NCBI GenBank assembly: GCA_038503075.1
Contig: JBCAML010000003.1
Span: forward strand, 1,860,001 to 1,924,000
DNA length: 64,000 nucleotides
Direction of reading: 5' to 3'
DNA from: Gyromitra esculenta
Lineage: Eukaryota; Ascomycota; Pezizomycetes; Pezizales; Discinaceae
The translations under genes and the position numbers were made by a program. The stretch's first letter is position 1. Each line of letters starts with the position of its first letter. Positions 12,861 through 21,485 of the stretch are shown piece after piece. The notes under the pieces were generated by a model, which saw only the letters and a program-made list of their open reading frames with translations, made no database searches and was not told the origin of the DNA.

Positions 12861-13621
12861 ACATATAGTGTAGATTTTTTGATCCCGTATGGTGTTGTTT
12901 CTTTTTCCAGTCGAGGAGACCCTAGTAAGAGTTTCTAAAATGTGAAAATATTTAGGATACTATGTTATGTTTCTGATGGAGTTGTCTGATGGGGTTGTAT
13001 GTTGGATACAACTGTTTCGCTTCGACCGTGCGCATAACAACTAAATCTATATTGTCAGTCTCTTACCCCCTTTAACCCACCTAGCTAGGCAGGGAAAGCT
13101 ATAAATTTCGAGTTATAGCTTCGCGGAAAATCAGGCAGTACTGTATCTTATTCTTAATATTCTTAAATAAAAACGGTATACTATAAAGAGAGTTCTTAGG
13201 CATGGAGCCTACAGTGGTGTAGGTAGTGGTGCTATGGTGGTGGACGCGGTCAGAGCAAAGTAATTGTGGTATCTAGCATACACACCCATTAGAAATACGG
13301 TATCCCGGACATTTTCCCTTCTAAAATGTGTGTATGCAGCCTATGTTCGAGCCCCCACTGGAGTTGAGTCAATTAAACAGGAAATTACTACTCATATTCC
13401 CAATATTTTCAGTAATGTTCTCAAATCTGTTAATTTACAAACTATACCTCAAATAAGTGGTTTTAAGCAAATCATACTAGCCCCTCGGGTGGCTGTACTG
13501 TTTGCAATGCATATGTATCCATGATCCTTAAAACCGAATATCTCTATCAAAGATCCACACCAGGTACAAAAAAAGAAAAAATATCTATAAAGAAGTTTCA
13601 ATATCCGGCACAAACAGTAGA

Positions 13622-14545
13622 AATGGCACCCTCAGAAGCATCAGATGGGATTACACCCGCGGCGACAGCTTGCTGATAGCCCCACCTCCAATCGTTTACC
13701 TCACCAATCTTCTCAACTTTCTAATTCTAGTAAATCCACCCGGCTTGCTTCTCATAACTAATAGTTTGGACAGCCCACCGCCCTCCATACCAACTAACTG
13801 CATCAGAGTTGTTGATGCTGAATTCAGTCCCGTCCTCGTCGACAGGGCTCAAGCTTCATTCACCTGTGATAGCAGGGCTGTTCCCCGCACGGTTGTCGGT
13901 ACAAGAGTGTTGCATGTAAGCGGCGCGAGTAGAAGCAACTCTAGGGGTATATTTAACATAGTGGTAGTCATCATAGTAGGCGCAGGTCTAGTCTGTTAGA
14001 GACGCAGTCGGGTCGCCAGAACCCCACTTTTTATTAATTACCTGCACATGAAGCTTCTTAGATGCAGGTACACCGAGTTCTTCTTCAATTGTATTAATTC
14101 GACTAAAGGCAGTGGGGTAGTAGGTACTGATCATAGTCGTTACCTGGCTGGCGGTCTGAAGAGGTTCGTTGACAATCTCGGTAGCGTAAACGGTATCGAA
14201 GTTGGTTTTTGTGTGAGTGACATTGGTTATCCACTCGAGCCATTGATAAGCACGCTCGTACTGGTAATCGACGTAGAATCCAGCACTTGGAGCGTATTGT
14301 CCAGTGATAGGTTGGTCCGCTTGTTGGGCACCCGGCGCGCCATGGAGGTCAAGAATGACAAGAGCCCTGCCGCTTTCGCCCATCCGCATAATCTTTCAAG
14401 ATAAGTGAAGGCACCTTGTGGAAAGTGCTCACTATCGGAATAGACGAGGTCCTCATTCATCCAGTATCAGATGAGAACACGGTTAGTGTTTAGACCTAAA
14501 CTAGCGATTTGTGTGATGTCGTCTTGGACAATAAAGGTATCTCAT
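13622..14545 (-). pseudogene. GH5 endo-beta-1,6-glucanase (exgB-like) pseudogene
   Basis: The minus strand encodes, in pieces, a glycoside hydrolase family 5 protein like fungal glucan endo-1,6-beta-glucosidase B, a secreted cell-wall-degrading enzyme. Recognisable blocks are [78 protein letters not shown], the acid/base region EIVNEP, KWGSGDP, YYDDYHYVKY, YEKQAGWIY and WRWGYQQAVAAGVIP. Reading is broken by a stop before YWMNEDL (~14465), a one-base frameshift just before [10 protein letters not shown] (~14365), a stop after SLTD (13988-13990), a stop in GE*SLSP (~13850), and two stops in the block after GWIY (~13730). Three of these fit Trp or Gln codons changed by G-to-A or C-to-T. Upstream of ~14545 no homology is seen, so the 5' end is also missing. 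Confidence 0.85.
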
Positions 14546-14670
14546 ATAACCAGGGAAAATTATGGTCTAGTCTTTTTTCATATTTTTCTATGGTATCTAA
14601 AATATCTTGCCAAAGAACACTCGAGTACATACACTCAAGAAAGCAGGGCTAAAAAAAGGCCGTAGGTAAT

Positions 14671-15941
14671 TCACGCAAAATATCCTGGCAATAGCCACTC
14701 TAACTTCTTCGAGGTTTCTTCGCCTCTCCCAGCTGGCGCAGTGCAACAAGCAAATTTTGAAGAACCCGCCAAGTGCTTGGCGTTAACCAAATTTTGGTGT
14801 TCTTCCCTAGCTAGCTCCTCGAGAACAGCGGCGACAAGGCGTTTTGCGTTCGAGCTATTGGCGTGCATGTTACCCATGACTGTTTCAACAGTGACAGCTT
14901 CTTCATCGGTCTCTGTTTCTCGGATAGCTGCGATTAGTAAATTTGTTATATATATGGGATAGATAAAGAAGAGGACAAACTCCAGCAATCATAATCAGTA
15001 GACATGCAAATCATGCAATAGGCAAGTTCGGCCTCACGAGCAAGCTTCGATTCAGGGAGAGCGGACCTAACAAGATATTATTAGTTAGAACCTAAAAATC
15101 AGAACATACTATATTGACATATTAATAACATCCCCCCCCCAAGATCTGTAAAGGTTGCTTTCCGCCCTGGTGCTGAATTGTGGTCCTTCTATTACCAGGA
15201 AAGCAATACAAATTAATTTTGGACTCTTTTCACACGTTAAAAGGATATGAGGATGCAATATAATAACACACCCATACAGATCAATAACTTGTCTTTATGC
15301 AATTTTACGTCGGCTCCTTCCAGAATCCCATTGCTTCCAACCTTCTCAACAACCTTTCCAAGCGTGGCATCAAACGGGTCGGCAAATCCAACATGTCCAA
15401 CAATACCTCCCTCAAAGAATGTGAAAGGTCGAATCCCTTTGGTACGATCGATAATCTGAGAAGGGATAACAAAATCTCGTGGTTTGATGTGTTCTTGCAA
15501 GCTGCCAACCGCGGAAAACGCAATTACCGATCGGACGCCAATGGAGCGTAGAGCAGCAATATTTGCACGGTTGGGGACTTCAGTTGGGGTAAGTTCGTGG
15601 TGAAGTCCGTGGCGGGAAAGGAAAGCAATGGGTGCTCCAGCCGGAGTTTGTAATACGGTTATTGGGGACGAGGGTTTGCCATACGGCGTGTCGACACTTA
15701 GAGATGCAACTGCCTGTATCGAAAGGGTTATCAGTATCTAGAATTCATCTCCTATACTTATTCTCTACACAGAACCCACAGTGAAACCTTCGTGCTCGAG
15801 ATGAGATATTCCAGTACCACCAATAACGGCAATTCTGATAGGGTCTTCGAAAAATCAGCCCTGAGTTCTCTATAAACTTCTAATTATGGTCTGTGAGAGC
15901 GATAGGTGATATATACCCGGATATGTTTTTGGCAATGCCAT
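14671..15941 (-). CDS. MEU1: S-methyl-5'-thioadenosine phosphorylase
   Basis: Predicted 314-residue purine nucleoside phosphorylase of the MTAP family. It cleaves methylthioadenosine to adenine and methylthioribose-1-phosphate in the methionine salvage pathway. Exons: 15941-15917, 15844-15780, 15713-15272, 15188-15119, 15066-14981 and 14927-14671; all junctions are in phase (945 nt). Motifs in order are [11 protein letters not shown] (phosphate-binding Gly-rich loop), [54 protein letters not shown] and STDYDCW. The 25-nt first exon (MALPKTYP) was chosen because its phase and GTATAT donor join exactly to PIRIAVIGG. Exon 4 has a run of nine G that is just the length needed to stay in frame. The protein appears intact. 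Confidence 0.93.
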
Positions 15942-17062
15942 TTTGCTGTATGGGAGGAAAGTTCAACTCCTTGTTGCTAACTAGCGGTACCAGCTTTTTT
16001 TTAAGGTAGAAAAAGCCCCGCACTGGTACCCTGATAGTGGGGGCATTCTATTAAGACGAGATTAAGTTACCCTGCCCAATCAGGATTTCTCCAGGAAACA
16101 GAGACATCGCATTGCCTTGATCAGATATTAAGTAATCAAGACCAGATGAAACGACATGTACCTTAGCTAGGATATTAGATCATAGACTGTATTATACGTA
16201 TATACTCTCGGTGATTAGAGGAGAACTTTGTTTCCTTCCGGAGGATAAGGCACAACACTTGCTTCACATCATTAGAGCTTTTTCCCGTCCTGTTCCTTCG
16301 GTAGTAACGCCAAAATAAACTGGCGCGCTCCGACATAAACCTCCAGGAACCTTCGAAGTATTACAATATCGATCTCTGTGGGGCAAAGTTGCCGACCGCT
16401 ACAAAGTTGCTAAGTGCTTCATTATTGCATTGGTGTACCTGAATATCAGAGACTAGAGACGGCCTAGCCATCTATGGGACCTATATCGATGCCGAAGCAC
16501 GATATCTTTCATGACACGAGAATCGCCTATCGTCATCAAAGTGTATTGGAATATCCGATTAGCTAGAAATAGCAAAATTTATTAAATTTGGGCATATAGT
16601 ATCTCCCATAGCTAACAGACACAGCAAGTAGCGTGGTGACCGTGTGTAGATCACTCAGGTCTAAAGAATGGTCTTGCGTGTCCGCATCATCGGTAGATGT
16701 TAGGATACCGTAACTACTATGTCAATATCCCTAATCCAGTTTCATTGACGTAGACTCTTCTCTCCTACAGATATCAATAGGGTATAAGAAGGATCCCATT
16801 TCGCCATCTGGGTTTCTTTAAACATACTTAAGAAGAACAATTATTCTCAAACCCTTAATACGCTGTAAGAAATCCTTAGAATACAGTCCCAGGTTATTAC
16901 TAACCAAAAGAAAAAATATTAAGTTTATAAGACTTTCGTCCAGGAAACCCATTTCTGTCATTAAATATACTATCTCGCAGAACATAAGGTACGTCAGCTA
17001 TAACTGCAGTCTCGATGTTCAGGACTACGAACTAACTCACACCTATTTTCAGCCCTAAGAAG
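15942..17062. other. Intergenic region with a promoter-proximal hairpin
   Basis: No gene is seen. The only structure noticed is the inverted repeat GGTACCAG/CTGGTACC at 15986-16030, upstream of the MTAP start codon. Confidence 0.6.
15986..16030 (-). promoter_or_regulatory. Inverted repeat in the MTAP 5' leader or promoter
   Basis: Perfect 8-base arms GGTACCAG (15986-15993) and CTGGTACC (16023-16030) enclose a second complementary pair, a T-run and AAAAAGC. The structure is 45-89 bases upstream of the MTAP ATG, so on the minus-strand transcript it could form a hairpin in the 5' UTR. Function is unknown, and it may be only a structural accident. Confidence 0.35.
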
Positions 17063-17377
17063 ATGTTTGGCCCGATTACTTTCACGATTCCATTCTTCTT
17101 CATTTCTTTGGCTACCATCGTTGCGGGAGCTGGCTGGCATATGGATATAAATTACGCCGACGGAGTCACGACAAAACTCCATGGCCACACCAATTCTGGC
17201 TGCACGAAGTTCAAGAAGACAAATGCCGATATCAACTCGGTTTATTTCGATACTTCTTTATTGGCAGATACCTTTGTTCTCTATAGCGATCGGAGTTGTA
17301 AATCGGAGGTTTACAAGGGGAAAAAGGGAAACAACAACGTGCCAAATGACATATACGAGTCTTATAAAGTTTATTAA
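17063..17377 (+). CDS. Small secreted protein, unknown function
   Basis: Single-exon ORF of 104 codons starting at an ATG. It begins with a clear signal peptide (hydrophobic ITFTIPFFFISLATIVAGA, likely cleaved near GA/GWHM). The mature part is ~80 residues, Lys/Asp/Asn-rich, with two cysteines (SGCTKF, RSCKSE) that could form one disulfide, and it ends in YESYKVY. I recognise no family. It sits alone in a gene-poor stretch, the usual setting for lineage-specific secreted or effector-like proteins, but that role is inference. Confidence 0.6.
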   Translation: MFGPITFTIPFFFISLATIVAGAGWHMDINYADGVTTKLHGHTNSGCTKFKKTNADINSVYFDTSLLADTFVLYSDRSCKSEVYKGKKGNNNVPNDIYESYKVY

Positions 17378-17727
17378 ACTCTGTGTATTGATCGTACGAC
17401 AAAAACACGGAGTGAAGAAACGAGAGATTGGTGTACGTATGGACCTGTACAGAGTCTAGGGGTTTAAGACCATTATATTCGCTTTAATGTATCCGGTGTT
17501 TTTGTATATATACTTCTATTGCCAAGGTAACAGGGGGCCAATCAATAGACATATCAATCCCTCCACATGGAAAGCAGTTGATTTTCTCTCAGCAAAGTTT
17601 TCTAATTAACCAGAGACGACGTAAACCCACTCTCCCATCCGCTAACAAACTCTAGCCAAATAGCTGCTCGACCCCTATCACTCAACAATATTATTTCCAC
17701 TCAGGCTTAAGGCTCCAAGCCCAAGTC
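17378..17727. other. Intergenic
   Basis: Short AT-rich spacer between two convergent small genes. No feature is seen. Confidence 0.6.
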
Positions 17728-18323
17728 TTAAAAGGGATAAATAATTGAATCTATACCTCTTATTCCGAAATAATTTCCAGCCATAGATCTCACATCGCGA
17801 TGAGAATAATCTCTTACTGTATAAGTCAGTTTCGCTGAGGAATCTCCAGTAAATGGATTATCCTCACCATCCCCCAACTGGTGAATATTATGACGCCGCT
17901 CATTCTGAATTCTCCTGAAGATATTCTCTGCTTCCCGGAAATCCCATGGAATTCGACCACTTTCTGTCATAGGGATTACTCTATTAGGCCCAATCCTCGC
18001 CATCCTATTTGATTTCCTTTGTCTCAGCATATCTTATAGTTTTCGGAATACTTTCAAACGCATGCGTGGTCGAGAGTTCACCATTGCTTATGCAAGCTCG
18101 AGATGGTCCGCATTGGAAATCCGAATAGTCGGGCCCAAGTATTATATATCTCAAGTAACCTCTCCCATTCCTCGATGTCAACAGGTTTGATGTATTCCAT
18201 TAATTTCAAAAATCCTCGTATTTCGGTTTGGGTGTATCTTCTTTTGAGACGTGGCCATAAAGGCTCGTGGGGATCATGCTTGGTGCTCATTTCCGTAAAG
18301 ATAGAAGTGATGCGAATAATCAT
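17728..18323 (-). CDS. Hypothetical protein with SANT/Myb-like (DUF6818-like) helix block
   Basis: A two-exon model, 18323-18082 and 18004-17728, gives 172 residues. The 77-nt intron (GTGAAC...AATAG) closes phase 2 exactly at a Trp codon. The first half, with LKLMEYIKPVDIEEWERLL and YNTWARLFGFPMRTISSLHKQW, resembles the Myb/SANT-like domain seen in some fungal and oomycete transposon-associated proteins (L-x-IKPV-xx-EEW...YN...RT-x-SL...W). The second half (FREAENIFRRIQNERR...) has no recognisable fold. It could be a truncated domesticated transposon gene. The start is the first ATG. The link to DUF6818 comes from memory of the pattern, not a search. Confidence 0.4.
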
Positions 18324-19088
18324 TGCGGCAGTGAGTTCCTTATAACTGGTTTGGGATACCTAGTGGCTTCCTTTAATACGCCCCCAGGCCACCAGAAAAA
18401 GTACTTATATAGCGAGGATGCGTGGCTTTAGCCCGGAAGCTTATTCCCAACACCTTTTGTCCTTAGCGAATTTATAATGTAGAGTTTTGAAGCGAGTTAA
18501 CCTAGGTTAATGGAGATCCTAACTGTACAGTGATACATCACGCCCCAGCCCTGTTTTGAACTTTGAGCATACGCTAAACGATGTTACAGTGACAATCCGT
18601 GACAGAAAAACTCTAGCGAGTCCCAAATTCAATATGTCGAATGAACAGAGACAGGTTCTGTAGAGAAGTATCCCGACCCCAAGTCCAACCGCCATCAAGT
18701 TCCATATTTCCTCATTACTTGCCTTTAAGGCTCTGGTTTCCACAATATTTTTTAACGCCTTCTAAAATTAATATACAGTTTCCAGTTGTAACTTCTATCA
18801 AACTCTATCATACTTACCCTACCAGGAAATCTAAACCTCGCGCACAAAAGCAGAAACCCACTCAAACTTTTGAAATCTTCAAAAATTCCACCTCCCCAAT
18901 CTCCCCACGAAAAAATACAGAAACAGTAAAAGTAACGATACTCTTGGTAAAAAGATAACGCCAACCATCCTTCTGCAGAAGAGATAAAACAAGATAGAAG
19001 AAATCCCAATCAAACACTACAATCTTTTCCTCTCCGACCATTCTTTTGGAGAAAAGACAAACAAGGCGAAAGAAATTCCAGTCGAAAA
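18324..19088. other. Intergenic, with a 74-bp tandem duplication at its right end
   Basis: No gene is recognised. About 18962-19108 holds two imperfect tandem copies; the second overlaps the last codons of the amidoligase-family gene. Confidence 0.55.
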
Positions 19089-19108
19089 CTACCATCCTCT
19101 CCTCCCCA
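18962..19108. repeat. Imperfect tandem duplication, period ~74 bp
   Basis: Copy A (from 18962, starting CAACCATCCTTCTG) and copy B (from ~19036, starting CGACCATTCTTTTG) align over ~73 bases. Both keep AACAAG, GAAAT(C/T)CCA and AACACTACA/AAACTACCA blocks. Most differences are transitions. Copy B contains the stop codon (19089-19091) and last codons of the neighbouring gene. Confidence 0.6.
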
Positions 19109-20198
19109 AAAAGGCTCTTCTCCTCCTCACATCAAGCCTAGCTCTCATTGGAACCTTTCTTCTCTTACTTACCCTCTTTTTCTCGTCCCAGGGAACCCCG
19201 AATTCCTCAAATACCTTCCTCGAACAAGCGTGCCATGGATCTTCAGACCTCGCCCATATCTCAAACAGCGAGTGTTCTGTTTTTACTGCGGCCTCAACAA
19301 ATTTCACCACACGATCAATCCAAACTACGGCCCTATCGCCATCCACATCAGCATCACCCTGCCTGAACTCTATAGTTCCATGAGTTTCCACCGCGTTCAA
19401 GTTGTATTTGAAGAATTTGTGCGGCCCGATGAGCCCCAAAAGATCACGCTTTGTAGTCGTTTCTTCAAGGAGGTTAACAGCCTCTAGCTTGGTATAGCTC
19501 GCCAAATTGGGGTTACGGCGGTTGCTCGAGATGCACCAATTATGCTCGGGTGTTCGGTGGGCAGGGTGATATCTGTCTATCGAGGACTCAAAGACGACGA
19601 TTGCCTTAGCAACTCTTTTAAGGCTTTTAAGACTCCAGCCCTCTCCACATCCAATGTGAACATGAAGTCCGGTAGTGTAGTTGAACCGGCAATCGAAAGA
19701 ATTCCTAAGATGTTCCACAACTGTTGGAATGATCCATCTCCAGGACCCGTTTCGAAGAATAGGAGTACAGATTTCGATAGCATGTCCAGCGATTTCCTTC
19801 CTCTGTGCTTCATCGTAGAGTGTAACCTCGACAGACTTCTCATCTGTCACAATGAAATTTTTACGATTTGGCTGATTGCCTGTGACCTGTGTCCAGACAT
19901 CGGTTTTGATGGAGATTTTATCTGGGTGAAGGGAGTTTAGGCTCTCTTTGACGACTTCAAAGACAGTGGTGTGTTCTAGGGAATGCGGTGGGAGATTGAC
20001 TATAACCATTTCTAGCTCCATCCCGATAGAAATACTGTCCTCGAGGTTATTGGTTTGGGCCGCGTTGAATGCTGGGAAGAAAAAGGTAGGAAGTCGGAGG
20101 AGAGGGAAATCGGAGAGTTCTTTTCGGAGGTTCTGAGGAGTGAAGTGGGGCAGCAGAGATGGGTTGAAAGGACGGTGATTTTTGTTGTGGATGAACAT
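19089..20198 (-). CDS. Putative amidoligase-family protein
   Basis: A 369-residue protein related to the eukaryotic/bacterial amidoligase superfamily (Pfam amidoligase_2, ATP-grasp-like glutamine synthetase fold), which joins amino groups to carboxylates. Motifs fit the family: GMELEMVIVNLP (~63-74), an EICTP segment, GLHVHIG with metal or ATP-site His residues (~180), and GTIEFRQGD (~285). The C-terminus is very basic (KKRVSKRRKVPMRARLDVRRRR). The chosen start is ATG at 20198; the frame stays open to 20354 but without another ATG, so an upstream exon is possible. The substrate is unknown. Fungal copies are common but uncharacterised. Confidence 0.75.
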   Translation of the reverse strand: MFIHNKNHRPFNPSLLPHFTPQNLRKELSDFPLLRLPTFFFPAFNAAQTNNLEDSISIGMELEMVIVNLPPHSLEHTTVFEVVKESLNSLHPDKISIKTDVWTQVTGNQPNRKNFIVTDEKSVEVTLYDEAQRKEIAGHAIEICTPILRNGSWRWIIPTVVEHLRNSFDCRFNYTTGLHVHIGCGEGWSLKSLKRVAKAIVVFESSIDRYHPAHRTPEHNWCISSNRRNPNLASYTKLEAVNLLEETTTKRDLLGLIGPHKFFKYNLNAVETHGTIEFRQGDADVDGDRAVVWIDRVVKFVEAAVKTEHSLFEIWARSEDPWHACSRKVFEEFGVPWDEKKRVSKRRKVPMRARLDVRRRRAFLGRRGW

Positions 20199-21485
20199 CT
20201 TTTTGGCCTTCGATTCCGATATTTTACGCAAATCCACTAAACGAAGCTGGAGATGAGCGTTGAGGCTGTTTGGAAAGGTAAACCGAAAGAAATATGTTGT
20301 CCAAAGTGTCGAGGGATGGACAAATCGTATGGCTTCTCGTACTGTCTCCAACAAATCACTCTTTCGCGCGGATGAAAGTGAAGGTGGTAAAAGCAGATCA
20401 ACGAGGCTTCTAGGATGGAGAGGAGGCAGAAGGATATTTAGACGAAGATTAAGCCTGAAGCGTGAAGTGAATCATGGAGTGGGGTTTTTCTTCTCTTCGG
20501 GACCCTAAGACAGTTGCTGTTTGCTCAGGCCAAGCTGCAGATGTTCATGCGACATCACTCGGTAAACACAATCTAGGTCATGCCTACTAGCGCCCCATTG
20601 AAACGACATCAATCTTTCGATAAAGGTAGATCAGTCGTGGGACCGCACGTAATATCTAAGAACAAAACAAAAATATCTAGAATTTTTTACATCATTCGTT
20701 TGATTCGCATTAGCAGCTCATGCAGCCAAGATGTCCAAGCATTCAGAATGGGCCCAAACGAAAGTTTATCACAACTTCATACTGAACAGATTTGTACAAC
20801 CTAAAGCCCAGAACCTTCGGCAGGTCCTAAAATAAAACACTATCGGCCTAAGGGCATATTAATTCCATCCCTTGTGGAGGTTTAAGACACTAGGCTGTCC
20901 TGTTACAAGAATCAAAGCACTCTAGGAGATGCGCACACTCAATGGAGTTAATCCTTTGGATTGCATTTATAGGGGTCCGCTTGCATTACACGTAGTGCGT
21001 ACATGTGTCTTCGTTAAGGGTTTTTGGCCTGTCATTTATATCGAGAAACCGAACCCACAACCCCCCAAATTAGAAATAGAAAAGGTACGATTAAGTCGTT
21101 CACATCAGTTCGCTTAATTCATCACTACATTGGATTATACTGTATCATCCTCCAAGAAAGTGAGCCAACACAATTTCAGACAAGAAATTCTAAGGAAAAA
21201 GGAATCAAAAAAAATTCCGGTCGACAGAGGTTCGTGGATAGCCACCTATGGTATCGACTTCTTTCCATTTTTCGCAACAAAAAAAATATATAAAGGATCA
21301 ATGGTGGAGCCGCCCTCGCTCAAAAAACCTTCAAAGACAGAGAAAAATCGCAAAGCAAATAGCCCCCCCCAACTTTCCTAGTCTTATCTATCCGAACAAG
21401 AAGAGAAATTTAAAGACAAACAGCAAAAATAACCCCCCACCCAATTTCTATCGCACTAGCGGACCCTATGATGAAAAGCTTCTCA
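20199..21485. other. Intergenic
   Basis: This lies between the amidoligase-family start and the Kap123 stop. AT-rich, with poly-C/poly-A runs around 21361-21440. The ORFs here (for example 21024-21293 and 21248-21568 on +) have low-complexity translations and no motifs; the last one overlaps the Kap123 3' exon. Confidence 0.6.

Larger units (their letters stand above)
10791..13621. other. Gene-poor repeat-containing region
   Basis: No gene family is recognised. The short ORFs at 11019-11333 (+), 11002-11403 (-) and 13264-13524 (+) lack motifs. The region contains a long imperfect inverted repeat (11651-11768 / 12205-12320), a short CCAAAGC-like direct repeat near 12157-12205, and the second copy of the dispersed repeat at 12756-12860. 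Confidence 0.6.

Noticed and set aside
13335..13365. GTTCGAGCC sequence resembling a tRNA T-loop
   Set aside because: The flanking bases do not form a T-stem, and no A-box or acceptor stem was seen. I found no convincing tRNA in the window, but I could not run a covariance-model search.
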